Positions 7,789 to 16,714 of a stretch of DNA of 64,000 bases are shown one piece after another. The notes below the pieces were generated by a model. The model searched no databases. It was not told the origin of the DNA and saw only the letters and a program-made list of their open reading frames with translations. Numbering within the stretch: the stretch's first letter is position 1; each line of letters opens with the position of its first letter. The stretch comes from Bryobacterales bacterium. Lineage in GTDB: Bacteria > Acidobacteriota > Terriglobia > Bryobacterales > Bryobacteraceae. The stretch is taken from positions 1 through 64,000 of the forward strand of contig JAEUQC010000130.1 of NCBI GenBank assembly GCA_016789905.1, read 5' to 3'. The translations under genes and the position numbers were made by a program.

Positions 7789-9066
7789 CTAAACGAAGCG
7801 ATACTTCTGCGTCTTGGTGTCCCACTGCACCTTCTTGCCGTTCCGCAACGAGAGCGTGGCCAGGTGGCCAGACACGGCGGCCTGCTGCCCTACTTCCACC
7901 GGCGCGATGACCTTTTCTTTCCCCAACACCGCGTTGATGAAGTTGGCCGTATGCGCCTGCACCGCCGGAATGTCGTTGCCAGGCTTGTCCTCGGTGAACT
8001 CCTGGCGCGCCTTCACCTTGTCCGGCGCCTTGCCCCGGAACTTCTCGGTGTAGAAGCGCAGCGTCTGGCGGTTCAGCACCTCGATCGTGCCCTCGTTGCC
8101 CATAAACTGCTCGCCGTAGCCGTACTGCTCATTGCCGAAGTAGCAGGAGTAGTTGATGTGGAACTTGTCCGGATACTCGTAGATGGCGCTCAGCGTATCC
8201 GGCACCTCGCGGTCGTCGCTCGCGCCCGCCCAGCGGTAAATGCCGCCGGAGGCCATGCAGGACAACGGCTCGGTCTTGCCGCAAACAAAGTTGGTGATGT
8301 CGGTCTGGTGTACCAGCAGATCGGTGGAGATGCCGCCGGAATAGTCCCAGTACAGGCGCCACTGATAGTAGCGCTGCTTGTCGAACGGCCGGTTCTTCGC
8401 GGTGCCCAGGAAGCGCTTCCAATCGGTGTTCTGCTCCGTCGCGTCGGCTGGAATGGCGTAGCGCCAAGCCGGCGAATCTTCGAGCGAATTCCGGTACCAG
8501 AACGCGCGCACATAGTGAATTTCGCCGATCATGCCTTGCGCGACCATCTCCTTGGCCTTCTTGTAGAGCGAGTTGGAGCGGTTCTGCGTGCCCACCTGCA
8601 CCACCTTACCGGCCTTCTTGGCTTCGCGGACAATCTCCTGGCCTTCTTCGATGGTGTGCGCCAGCGGCTTTTCCACGTAGATGTTCTTGCCCGCGCGCAA
8701 GGCGGCGATAGTCATTTCGTGATGCAAATGCTCCGGCGTGGCAATGAACACGGCGTCAATGGACTTATCCGCCAGCAGTTCCTTGTAATCCACATAGGTC
8801 TTTGGCGTGTTCTTCCCCATTGTCTGAATCTGGTCTTTGCCCTTGGCCAGATTGCCCGCGAAGGTATCGCAAACGCTCGAAACGACGACGTTTTCAGGCA
8901 CCGCCTGGTACATCATCTTCATAACGTGCATGCCGCGTGTGCCGGAACCGATCCAGCCGACATTTACCTTCCCGCTCACGTTCTGGGCGGAGACGAGACC
9001 CGGCGCACCCGCTAACGTGGCGGCCGAAACACCGAGGATATGGCGACGCGTGATTTCATTGCTCAT
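7789..9066 (-). CDS. Gfo/Idh/MocA family oxidoreductase with twin-arginine leader
   Basis: A 425-residue NAD(P)-dependent oxidoreductase-family protein. The N-terminus TRRHILGVSAATLAGAPGLVSA resembles a Tat signal peptide, as is common for exported acidobacterial and planctomycete members. The Rossmann motif NVGWIGSGTRG follows at about residue 36, FIATPEHLHHEM near 105 and the family's catalytic-site EKPLA motif near 130. The C-terminal half is the alpha/beta dimerisation domain. Many enzymes of this family with a Tat leader act on glycosides or on N-acetylated amino sugars. It is the first gene of a two-gene operon with the MFS transporter. The specific substrate is unknown. Confidence 0.85.
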   Translation of the reverse strand: MSNEITRRHILGVSAATLAGAPGLVSAQNVSGKVNVGWIGSGTRGMHVMKMMYQAVPENVVVSSVCDTFAGNLAKGKDQIQTMGKNTPKTYVDYKELLADKSIDAVFIATPEHLHHEMTIAALRAGKNIYVEKPLAHTIEEGQEIVREAKKAGKVVQVGTQNRSNSLYKKAKEMVAQGMIGEIHYVRAFWYRNSLEDSPAWRYAIPADATEQNTDWKRFLGTAKNRPFDKQRYYQWRLYWDYSGGISTDLLVHQTDITNFVCGKTEPLSCMASGGIYRWAGASDDREVPDTLSAIYEYPDKFHINYSCYFGNEQYGYGEQFMGNEGTIEVLNRQTLRFYTEKFRGKAPDKVKARQEFTEDKPGNDIPAVQAHTANFINAVLGKEKVIAPVEVGQQAAVSGHLATLSLRNGKKVQWDTKTQKYRFV

Positions 9067-9086
9067 AGTCCCTTGAGAATATCACT

Positions 9087-9679
9087 TCAACCGGCTAACT
9101 TCCCCCCGCACTCGGGACAGAACTTCGCCGTCCGTTCCGCCGCCGTACCGCATTGGGGACAAAAGCGTTTAGGAGGGGCGGCGGCGGACGTACCGCACTG
9201 CGCGGAGAACCTGGCGCCGCCGAGATCGGCCTGGCATCTCGCGCATACCGGAGTGGAGCCGCGGCGTGGTTCGCGGCGGCGCTCATTTCGACGGCGCCGG
9301 CAAAGTTCATGGCCTGCGCCTTCTCATACATCTGCTGGCGCGACACCTCGGCGATCACCTGGGCCCGATTGGCGGCCAGATGTTCTTCATAGTCGGGCGC
9401 GCAGCCCTCGCAGAGGTTCGCCTTCCCGTTCCAGCAGGTCTCCGGGCAGACCCATTTCCCGCAGCGGGTGCATTGCTTGAAGTGCTGCTTACCCTCCTCC
9501 ACCGCTTCCCTGAGCGCCGCGTCGTGTTCGGGCCCAGCCGCAAAACATCTGTCCCGGCGTGCCCAAGAGTGTACCCGCGATTGCCACCTTGAAAGTGATA
9601 AACCGCGACAGGTCGCCGTACCCGCACCGGTCGCGGCGAAACTGGACTTGGCAACCCCTGTCCGATGACAGATCATCAT
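9087..9679 (-). pseudogene. Frameshifted multi-zinc-ribbon protein
   Basis: The minus strand carries pieces of one zinc-ribbon protein in different frames. The central part reads CTRCGKWVCPETCWNG...CEGCAPDYEEHLAANRAQV, a treble-clef-like block plus helix. The C-terminal part, in another frame, reads CARCQADLG, then CPQCGTAAER and FCPECGGKLAG before a stop at 9087. The N-terminal part (QFRRDRCGYGDLSRFITFKV) appears to be in a third frame. At least one frameshift, around 9230-9290, and probably a second near 9600 are needed to join them. The ORF as it stands (start 9679) would lose the terminal ribbons. This is either a real pseudogene or sequence error. Function of the intact family is unknown to me. 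Confidence 0.6.
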
Positions 9680-9705
9680 AGTTATCGGTTTAACGGATCA
9701 ATCCC

Positions 9706-10668
9706 ATGTTTATCGCCCCCCTCCTGCTGGCCATGCTTGAGCCCGGATCCGCCCTTGTTGTGCTGCGCGATGGCAGGCCCGTTCAGACGCACGTGGAAGG
9801 CGCGGCCGACATAGCGACGGGCCTTGCGATCACCGCGAAGACGAACTTCCGGCTGGCGAGCATCACCAAGCAGTTCACCGCCACGGCGATCCTGCTGCTG
9901 GCCAAGGACGGCAAGTTGAGCATTGACGACCCGGCGTCCAAACACCTGCCAAAATGGCCGGCCTACGCCGGCGGCGTCACCATACGCCACCTGCTGACCC
10001 ACACTTCCGGCCTGCCAGACTACGACAACGACGTGCCCGATTCGACGCCCCAGTTGAGCGACGCCGACGTCCTGGCCTACGTTCTAAAGCAGCCGGGTTC
10101 GTTATTCGCGCCAGGGGAGAAGTACAGCTACTCGAACACCGGTTACGCCGTGCTTGCCCTCATTGTCGAAAGCGTCTCGCGGCAAGCATTTCCGGCGTTC
10201 CTGAAGGCGCGGATCTTCAAGCCGCTTGGGATGAAGAGCACGGTGGCGCACGTGGAGGGCAAGGACACGGTTCGCAACCGCGCCTATGGCCACTCCCGGA
10301 CCGCGGAAGGCTGGATGCGAACCGACCAATCGGCCACCAGCGCGGTACTTGGGGACGGCGGGATTTACTCCAACCTCGAGGATCTCGCCCGATGGGTGCG
10401 CGCGCTGGATCGCTGCACGCTTCTTGACTGCGGGACGCTGAAACAGTCCTGGACCAGCGCCGTGCTGAACGACGGCACGCCTACCAACTACGGTTTCGGC
10501 TGGCGGCTGGAGACACGCGACGGGCACCGAGTGATTGGCCACACGGGCGAGACGCGCGGCTTCCGGAACGCGCTGCTGCGTTACCCGGAGCAGGGCATGG
10601 TGGTGATCCTGTTGACCAACCGGAATGAGGGCACGCCGGCTACGGTCGCGGCTGGGTTCGTTCCGTAG
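9706..10668 (+). CDS. Serine hydrolase, beta-lactamase/class C family
   Basis: A 320-residue exported protein of the penicillin-binding-protein/beta-lactamase superfamily. The catalytic SxxK motif is S52-I-T-K55, the Y-x-N motif is YSN near residue 143 and the third motif is HTG near residue 276 in place of KTG, as usual for class C-like esterases and D-aminopeptidases. The DDPASKHLPKWP and ITIRHLLTHTSGL-type blocks are typical. The N-terminus is short (FIAPLLLAMLEPGSA) but could act as a signal peptide. It ends 29 bases inside the convergent gene on the other strand. The substrate (peptide, ester or lactam) cannot be inferred. Confidence 0.85.
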   Translation: MFIAPLLLAMLEPGSALVVLRDGRPVQTHVEGAADIATGLAITAKTNFRLASITKQFTATAILLLAKDGKLSIDDPASKHLPKWPAYAGGVTIRHLLTHTSGLPDYDNDVPDSTPQLSDADVLAYVLKQPGSLFAPGEKYSYSNTGYAVLALIVESVSRQAFPAFLKARIFKPLGMKSTVAHVEGKDTVRNRAYGHSRTAEGWMRTDQSATSAVLGDGGIYSNLEDLARWVRALDRCTLLDCGTLKQSWTSAVLNDGTPTNYGFGWRLETRDGHRVIGHTGETRGFRNALLRYPEQGMVVILLTNRNEGTPATVAAGFVP

Positions 10669-11893
10669 TCGAACGGCGGATGGCTTTCGGATGTTCCCAC
10701 ACCTCGGGTTTTATTTGCATGCCGAACCCAGGAGCGTCGGGCGCGGCGATGCTTCCGTTCTGTGGCGTCATCGGAGACTCGAGCATCTTCGGCCAGTCGA
10801 TTTCGTAGAACCGCTGGCAACTCTCCTGAATGGCGCAATTGGGCGATGCAGTGGAAAGGTGCGTCGAAGCATAGAACAGGAGCGGCCCGCCGGCGGTGTG
10901 AGGCGCGAATGGCAGTTCGTAACTGTCCGCCATGGCGGCGATTTTGCGCGCCTCGGTGACACCGCCGCACCAGCAGACATCGAACATGACATACTTCGCG
11001 GCACGCAATTCGAGCAGCGACTGGAATTGCAGTTTTCCCGCCATACGCTCCCCGATGGCGAGCGGCAGGGATGTTGCTTGCGCCAGTTCGCGGTACTGAT
11101 GCGGGTTGCCGGGCAGGAGCATATCCTCCAGCCACATTGGCCGCAGCGGCTCCAGCGCCTTGGCGATGCGAATGGCCGAGGGCAGGTTCCAGTTTGAGTG
11201 GAACTCGATAAGAATCTCAATCGAGTCGCCGAACTTGTCGCGCAACAGACGGACAGGGCGCAACGCCTCCTCTAGATCGGATGGCGTAATAAACTGGCGC
11301 TGGTTGCGGCGGGCGGCATTATCGAAGGGCCAAATCTTGATGGCCTGCACGCCGTGCCGGGCGCACACCTCTTCCATGATTTTCTCCGGCTCTTTGTTGA
11401 AATCGTACCTGTAGGGGAAACAGGTGTTGTAGAGGCGAACGCGGGGATTGGCGCGGCCGCCGAGCAGGCGGTAGACAGGGGCGTTCAACGACTTTCCGAG
11501 CAGGTCCCACAACGCCAGATCAATGGCGCTCAGGACGCGCATCTCCGCGCCGCCGGCGATCTGGAAATCGATCTGATGGTAGAAGTCCGCCCAGAAGCGT
11601 TCGATGTCGCGCGAATCGCGGCCCAGCAGGGCTTTGGCAAACTGGGCGTGGGCGAGTTCGGCCTCCGTGCTGTTGCGCGGGTAGGTTTCGCCGATGGCGG
11701 TGATGCCGCTATCGGTGGTAAGCCGGATCCAGGTCCAATGCGGCCAGAACGGCGCGTCGTCGCGGGTGGGCCAATAGATGGTTTCCACCTTGGTCACCTT
11801 TATGGGAGGCGCCGTCTGCGCCGCGCGCGCCCAGAGCGCGGTGGCTGGCAGCGTCATCATCGAATGCACGAAACTGCGTCTGCTTGCCCACAT
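10640..11893 (-). CDS. Mandelate racemase/muconate lactonizing family enzyme
   Basis: An enolase-superfamily protein of 417 residues when started at the ATG at 11893 (MWASRRSFVHS); upstream in-frame sequence is Arg/Pro-rich and not credible. The leader resembles a Tat or Sec signal. The N-terminal capping domain is followed by a barrel with AIKIWPFD (catalytic Lys region), ILIEFHSNW, MWLEDML and IGERMAG, which supply the three acidic Mg ligands. FAPHTAGGP suits the late catalytic His region. Such enzymes dehydrate sugar acids or racemise alpha-hydroxy acids after abstracting an alpha proton. It converges with the serine hydrolase gene, overlapping it by 29 bases. Substrate unknown. Confidence 0.82.
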   Translation of the reverse strand: MWASRRSFVHSMMTLPATALWARAAQTAPPIKVTKVETIYWPTRDDAPFWPHWTWIRLTTDSGITAIGETYPRNSTEAELAHAQFAKALLGRDSRDIERFWADFYHQIDFQIAGGAEMRVLSAIDLALWDLLGKSLNAPVYRLLGGRANPRVRLYNTCFPYRYDFNKEPEKIMEEVCARHGVQAIKIWPFDNAARRNQRQFITPSDLEEALRPVRLLRDKFGDSIEILIEFHSNWNLPSAIRIAKALEPLRPMWLEDMLLPGNPHQYRELAQATSLPLAIGERMAGKLQFQSLLELRAAKYVMFDVCWCGGVTEARKIAAMADSYELPFAPHTAGGPLLFYASTHLSTASPNCAIQESCQRFYEIDWPKMLESPMTPQNGSIAAPDAPGFGMQIKPEVWEHPKAIRRSTTERTQPRP

Positions 11894-12091
11894 GGTGGCC
11901 CGATGGTATCGCAACGGGCCGCCGAGAGGAATCCGGCGGGACTTGCATAGGCCCCACGTCCGGTTCTCCTCTGCCGAGTGCGGCCTCGTGGCGCGCGGAC
12001 CTGCCACAACTCGCCGCATATTGAAGAGCGGCAGTCGCCTTCGGCCCATCTGGGGGCTTCGGTCCTGCGGTCCGGCTTCAACGGGAGACTC

Positions 12092-12145
12092 GGGGCGCCT
12101 CCGCCGGAAACGCGAATGAGTTTGGGATGCCTGGGGAGGCGCCCC
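12092..12145. repeat. Long-loop inverted repeat downstream of the ADOP gene
   Basis: The arms GGGGCGCCTCC (12092-12102) and GGAGGCGCCCC (12135-12145) are perfect reverse complements, with 32 bases between them. The element lies 20 bases past the stop of the ADOP permease gene. No T-run follows, so a Rho-independent terminator is doubtful; it may stabilise the mRNA 3' end. The remaining roughly 200 bases up to the enolase-superfamily gene contain nothing else I can support. Confidence 0.5.
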
Positions 12146-12164
12146 GCACAGCCACGCGGCCCCC

Positions 12165-14744
12165 CTATTCGTTGCGCAAGGTGACAGCCGGGTCCAATCG
12201 CGTGAGTGTCAGGGCAGGCAAGAGGCTCGCCGCGCCGACGGCGAGCAAGAGAATTCCGGCAATTCCGGCGTAGGTCAACGGATCCACGGCGGTGACACCA
12301 TGGATGAACCCGGCGAGAAGCGTGCGCCCCAGATAGAGCAGCGGCGCGCCGGCGACGACACCCGCAAGCGCCCAAATCAGACCGGGACGCATCGCCTTCC
12401 CAACCACGCCCTGAACGGTTTCTCCAAGCGCCATGCGGATGCCGATCTCCCTGGTTCGTTCCGCCACCGAACCGGCTACCAATCCATAGACGCCAAGCAC
12501 GCATAACAACAGGCCCAGTCCCGACAAGATGCCGAGCAGGGACAGTAGCAACCGGTGCAAACCCAGCGTCTGGCCCTTGATCTCTACCGGGGTCGAGAAG
12601 CGGGAGAGCGGCAACAGAGGATCGAGCGACTGCATGACGGCGGCCAGTTCTTTGGACAGCGCCTCCGGCTGGAGGCGGCTACGGACGATACATGCCGGTG
12701 AGAACCACTGATGGACCATCGCCAGGCCCGAGAACTGCGCGACCGGAACATAGACGGTGGGATTGAATTCGAGCGGGGCGCCGCGATCGAAGTTTCGCTG
12801 GGCGGTGTTTCCGGCGACACCGACGATCTGGACAGACTCTTTGCCGCCCAGGCGGATGAATTCGCCGACCGCGTCACGCCCGCCGAGATAGCGGCGGGCG
12901 AACTCCTGGTTGACGATTGCGACCTTTGCGGCGGCGGCCGAATCGGCGTCGCGGAGGGCGCGCCCGCGCAGCAGCGGGACACGGAGCGTGTCGAGATACG
13001 CGGGCGTGACATAGATAAGGTTCGTGGTCTGGAAGCGCTCGCCCGGGATGGGTTGGGCACCGACCCGCACCCCCTGGTTAAGCTGGCGCTCAAACGGGAC
13101 CGTCAGACCCGCCGCGACGGACTCCACGCCGCGAATGGCTTGGATTCGCGCGATGCCTTCGCGAAACAGGCGGTCCACTTTCTCCGGAGACTCATACCGA
13201 GCGTCCTGGAGAGAAATGCGCGCCACCAGAAGATTCGCCGGATCGAACCCCGCCTCCAGAGTCCATAGGGACAGGAACGTCCGGCCGAGCAGCCCAGCCC
13301 CGATCAAGAGCGGGACAACCAGCGCGACCTGGCCTGCCACCAACAAGCCAAGCGGGAACGCCCGGCGCCGGCGGGCGACGCTTTGCCACGCTGGAAGGAC
13401 GCCGGCGACCAAACCCGCGGCGAGCGTACACAGGAACGCGACGGCAAGCGCGCGTCCATCCATGGCGGCGGTTTCGACCAAACCGAACATCCTGGCATTC
13501 AGCCACTGCAACCCGTCCAGCGAGCCGAAGGCGAGGGGCACGGCCAGCACACCGCCGAGCGCCACCAGGAGGAGGCTATCGAGCAGCACGTCGCGAAAAA
13601 TCTGAGCGCGGGACGCGCCCAGGGCCATACGCGTGGCGAGTTCGGCGGCGCGTCCACTTTGCCGCGCGAGCAAGAGGCCGCCGACGTTGATGGCGGCGAT
13701 CAGAAGCACCATTCCGACGGCGCCGAGGAGCAGAAGCAGCGGCTGGCGAAGGTCCGCAGTGCGGCCTTCGAGCAAAGGCTTGACCCTGAACCTGGGCACC
13801 CACTGCGTGCCGTCCCGCGAGGGCGGGGGCAGGGGCAAGGCACTGGATAGGCCGTCGAGTTCGCCGGCGGCGGCGCCGAGGGAGACGTCAGGCTTCAGGC
13901 GAAGCATCGCCTGGTAGTTGCTGCCTGAACCCTCCCCGGTGACGGTGGCCTTAAGAGGGGTCCAAAGATCGGCAGCGGCGCCGGCACGAAAGCCCGGCGG
14001 GGCGACGCCGACGACTTCATAGGGCTCACCGCGCAGCAGCAGTTTCCGGCCAACGATTTCGCTGGACTCGCCAAAGATGCGGCGGCGAAGCGAGTCGCTG
14101 AGGACCACGGCTCGCGGCCCGTTGGGGCTGTCCTCTTCCTTTGTGAAACCGCGCCCGAGCGCGGGAGGAACGCCGAGCACATCGAAGAACGACGCGCCGA
14201 CGCGCTGTTGCTGGACGAAAAACGCCCGGTCGCCGGCGCCACAATTTACGCCAGAGGTCCATTCCGAGTAGACGGCGGGCTGGAAGCCCTTGGCGTTGTC
14301 GCGGAGCACCTCCCACTGGGCGCCGGTGAGAACGCGGTCACTGGCGGCGCGGCCGGCGGCTTCGAACGATACGGAGACGTAGGCGAGGCGTTCCGGGCTG
14401 GGATAGGGGAGGGGTTTGAAGAAGGCGACGTCGATCAACGCGAAGATGGAGGTGGTGACGCCAACGGCCAAACCGATGACGAGCGCGACGGCGAGCGTGA
14501 ACGCGGGCGACTTGCGGGCGCGGCGCGCGGCGAAGCGGAGGGCGCGGATGAAGGTGTCGAAGGCGCTCCAACGCCAGGAGTCGCGTGTCCGTTCGCGGGC
14601 CAGCGCGGGACTGCCGAACGCGCGGCGCGCCGCCATTCGCGCGGCATCATCGGAGAGGCCGCGTTCGCGCTGTTCGTCGGCTTCCATGTCCAGGTGCGCT
14701 TGCAGTTCGCGCGCCAGTTCGTCGTCCCGCTCGTTCCGGTTCAT
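12165..14744 (-). CDS. ADOP-type ABC transporter permease (MacB/FtsX-like)
   Basis: An 859-residue membrane protein of the acidobacterial duplicated orphan permease type. Residues 1-60 form the cytoplasmic prefix (DDELARELQAHLDMEADE, then RRAFGSP), followed by TM1 (AFTLAVALVIGLAVGVTTSIFAL), a MacB-like periplasmic core, an FtsX transmembrane bundle at about 340-460, a second periplasmic domain and a final FtsX bundle ending in LTRLDPAVTLRNE. No ATPase is adjacent, which is characteristic of these orphans. It is 18 bases downstream of a PadR regulator, with which it forms the usual PadR-ADOP operon. The probable role is export of, or resistance to, an envelope-active compound, but the substrate is unknown. 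Confidence 0.88.
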   Translation of the reverse strand: MNRNERDDELARELQAHLDMEADEQRERGLSDDAARMAARRAFGSPALARERTRDSWRWSAFDTFIRALRFAARRARKSPAFTLAVALVIGLAVGVTTSIFALIDVAFFKPLPYPSPERLAYVSVSFEAAGRAASDRVLTGAQWEVLRDNAKGFQPAVYSEWTSGVNCGAGDRAFFVQQQRVGASFFDVLGVPPALGRGFTKEEDSPNGPRAVVLSDSLRRRIFGESSEIVGRKLLLRGEPYEVVGVAPPGFRAGAAADLWTPLKATVTGEGSGSNYQAMLRLKPDVSLGAAAGELDGLSSALPLPPPSRDGTQWVPRFRVKPLLEGRTADLRQPLLLLLGAVGMVLLIAAINVGGLLLARQSGRAAELATRMALGASRAQIFRDVLLDSLLLVALGGVLAVPLAFGSLDGLQWLNARMFGLVETAAMDGRALAVAFLCTLAAGLVAGVLPAWQSVARRRRAFPLGLLVAGQVALVVPLLIGAGLLGRTFLSLWTLEAGFDPANLLVARISLQDARYESPEKVDRLFREGIARIQAIRGVESVAAGLTVPFERQLNQGVRVGAQPIPGERFQTTNLIYVTPAYLDTLRVPLLRGRALRDADSAAAAKVAIVNQEFARRYLGGRDAVGEFIRLGGKESVQIVGVAGNTAQRNFDRGAPLEFNPTVYVPVAQFSGLAMVHQWFSPACIVRSRLQPEALSKELAAVMQSLDPLLPLSRFSTPVEIKGQTLGLHRLLLSLLGILSGLGLLLCVLGVYGLVAGSVAERTREIGIRMALGETVQGVVGKAMRPGLIWALAGVVAGAPLLYLGRTLLAGFIHGVTAVDPLTYAGIAGILLLAVGAASLLPALTLTRLDPAVTLRNE

Positions 14745-14762
14745 CGACAGCTCCTTATCGGT

Positions 14763-15107
14763 TTATGCTGGCCGCATCACTTTGCCGATGGCGGCCACCA
14801 GTTGCGCCCATTTGTTTTGCACTGACACCAGTTGCTTCTTGCCGGCCGGCGTCAGCAAATAGTACTTCACTTCCCGGTTCTTGCCCGGGGCCTTATCCCA
14901 TTTGGTTGTCACCCAACCCTGGCGTTCCAGGCGGTGAAGAGCAGGGTAGAGCGACCCATGTTCGACAAGGAGAGCATCGTCGCTGGTCCGCTGGATGCTC
15001 TTGGCGATGGCGTGGCCGTGACATGGGCCAAACAATAGGGTTTGGAGCACCAGCATGTCCAGTGTGCCCTGCAGGAGTTCCACTCGTTCGGGTTCTGGTT
15101 GTTTCAT
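14763..15107 (-). CDS. PadR family transcriptional regulator
   Basis: A 114-residue winged-helix repressor when started at 15107 (MKQPEPERVELLQGT). The upstream extension of the frame is low-complexity and crosses the putative operator, so I reject it. The family signature is clear: LQGTLDMLVLQTL...GPCHGHAIAKSIQ, HGSLYPALHRLERQGWV and YYLLTPAGKKQL. PadR proteins dimerise through the C-terminal helix and repress neighbouring transporter genes until a ligand is bound. It is followed by an ADOP permease gene and preceded by a 13-bp palindrome, suggesting autoregulation of the pair. Confidence 0.9.
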   Translation of the reverse strand: MKQPEPERVELLQGTLDMLVLQTLLFGPCHGHAIAKSIQRTSDDALLVEHGSLYPALHRLERQGWVTTKWDKAPGKNREVKYYLLTPAGKKQLVSVQNKWAQLVAAIGKVMRPA

Positions 15108-15114
15108 CGTTATG

Positions 15115-15127
15115 GTAGAGATTCTAC
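15115..15127. promoter_or_regulatory. Candidate PadR operator palindrome
   Basis: The sequence GTAGA-GAT-TCTAC is a perfect inverted repeat with a three-base centre, and the flanks extend the symmetry imperfectly (AT...AT). It starts 8 bases upstream of the padR start codon. It fits the dyads seen upstream of acidobacterial PadR-ADOP operons. Binding is inferred. Confidence 0.6.
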
Positions 15128-15261
15128 TATCAGTACGCAGGTTCCGCGAGAAGGTTCCGCAGAAATGGAAAAAAGAACTGGCCTGGCCGAAGTAGCCGGG
15201 TGCCGGCCGCGCCCGAGAGCAATGCCGATTCAAAGGGGAACCAGCGGTTACGCCCAGCGGC

Positions 15262-15650
15262 AGCCCCACTCGTTCGGCGAAGTTTGGGTTGGAGGTTCAT
15301 CCTGGCATGACGCGACTGATCGAGTTCGGGCGCTTCGCGGCATCCAACCGGCGGCAGCGCGGAGAGGGCAAGCCGGAGACATTCACGTTCCTGGGGTTCA
15401 CGCATTATTGCGGAACGAACTCCAATGGCCACTTCGTGTTTTGGCGGTGCCCGGCTGCCAAGCGGATGCGTGAGCCAGCGGCGCAAGCCGGACTGGAGCC
15501 GATTGCTAGCGATCTTTGCTCGATGGATTCCTGTCCCACGGACTCTTCCTCCTTATCCCTATGAGCGATTCGACGCTCGTACGAAAGGGAGGAGCCGTAT
15601 GCGTGATCCCGCCGGTATGGATCTGCGCTGGGTTGTGTCAGGAACGCGTT
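15262..15650 (+). mobile_element. Group II intron 3' remnant: RT C-terminus plus domain V/VI
   Basis: From about 15262 the sequence encodes AKFGLEVHPGMTRLIEFGRF then AASNRRQRGEGKPETF and FLGFTHYCGTNSNGHFVFWR, the end of the reverse-transcriptase domain of a group II intron protein. The maturase region is deleted, and in another frame RWIPVPRTLPPYPYERFDAR and TKGRSRMRDP match the very C-terminus. GAGCCGTATGCG at 15592 starts a degenerate domain V, followed by GGTATGGATCTGCGC and domain-VI-like sequence. The fragment lacks RNA domains I-III and the RT N-terminal half, so it is inactive. Recognition is from memory of the family. Confidence 0.75.
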
Positions 15651-16195
15651 CCTCGGAGCGCGATGCTTTAAGGAGGACCCTTCGGAGCCGGCTTACAGGT
15701 GCAGGCTTCAAGCAACCGTAAGCTGCTGCCGTCCAACGGTGGTGAACGTTACGGAAAAGGCGTGAGGAGATTGCGTCATGTGCCGGAGAAGAGACGAATG
15801 CAAGTGAACCACTGGTGAGGCCTCGAAACAGATCTACTGAAGGCATCAAGACCGGAGCGCCCCCGCTCTCCTGGAGGAGCACGGTGAAAACTGGGTGACT
15901 GGCCATGCGGTGTCCTGCGTACAGGTGGCGTGACTCTAATCTTGGCTCTGGCATGGAACTTGAGAATCTGTTGGGCGGCGCAAAAGGAGAAGGCAGAAGC
16001 GGTATCTCCGCACGGCCGACGATACTGATCCGCCGGGCAGGGGCGGACTGTCCTGCAGTATCGGTGAAGCGGGGTAATTCCCGCGAAGCGAAGGGGACAG
16101 GCCATTCGCGCAATGATCAACCTGGCCAACTGGCAACAGGAGAAGCCGGCTGGTTGTGCGGAGGGAGGAAGATCTCAATGAATGGCGGCGGCTAG
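15650..16195 (+). mobile_element. Group II intron 5' remnant: RNA domains I-IV
   Basis: This gene-free stretch matches, from memory, the structured 5' RNA of a bacterial group II intron: segments such as GCTTCAAGCAACCGTAAGCTG, GTGAACGTTACGG, AAGTGAACCACTGGTGAGGC, GTCCTGCGTACAGGTGGCG and GAAGCGGGGTAATTCCCGC appear in the order expected ahead of an intron-encoded RT gene. At 16179 an ATG follows the position where the RT should start, but the frame ends after a few codons. Sequence identity to a specific intron cannot be given. It directly follows the 3' end of another intron fragment, so the two pieces are in 3'-then-5' order. Confidence 0.6.
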
Positions 16196-16378
16196 CGATG
16201 GCCGCCCGTACCGTACCTCCTCTAGTTTCTACATTTTCGGCTAATATTGTTCAATCAGCGAGTCCTATGGGGCAATCGCTGACTCGAATCAGGAGTTGGT
16301 CTGATTTAATGTCTAGCCTGACAGACCGGCGCGTGTATTCCATTCTGACTCTGAACCCATATACTCAAGAGCCACCCA

Positions 16379-16714
16379 ATGAACGACGAGACCAAGGATC
16401 TGATCCTTGGCGTGTTTGAAGCTTCCCTGGAAGCGCAGCTCTGCGCGGTCCGCTGTCTTCGCTACGGCGAACCTCCACCGGCCGCGTCTCATTCTCGCAA
16501 AGGCAGATCGCAGGTTGACATGGCCTTCGACGAACTCAAGAAAGCGGGCTCGCCGCTGCACGTCTCGCTACTTTTGGAACGGATCCAGGCCGAGTTCGGC
16601 GTCGCCGTTGATCGCGAAAGCCTGGTCTCCTCCCTCCCTAAAAAGGTGGCTCGCGGCGCCCGCTTTTTGCGTCCGGAAAAGAACACCTTCGCTTTGAAAC
16701 AGGATTCCCGATGA
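16379..16714 (+). CDS. Winged-helix (HARE-like) protein of a transposable element
   Basis: A 111-residue protein. The C-terminal part (about 45-105) contains DMAFDELKKAGSPLHVSLLL, then ERIQAEFGVAVDRESLVSSL and a basic KK-x-ARGARFLRPEKNTFAL end, which fits a HARE-type winged-helix DNA-binding fold. The N-terminal 40 residues are a short helix and a linker. It ends where the decayed DDE transposase frame begins, so I interpret it as the accessory DNA-binding protein of that element. It is the only intact piece of the element. No good ribosome binding site is visible. It could alternatively be an unrelated small regulator. Confidence 0.6.
   Translation: MNDETKDLILGVFEASLEAQLCAVRCLRYGEPPPAASHSRKGRSQVDMAFDELKKAGSPLHVSLLLERIQAEFGVAVDRESLVSSLPKKVARGARFLRPEKNTFALKQDSR

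Noticed and set aside
10640..12049. Longer form of the enolase-superfamily gene, starting at 12049
   Set aside because: The extra 52 residues are Arg/Pro-rich and lie before a proper leader. ATG 11893 gives a twin-arginine-like signal and normal family length.
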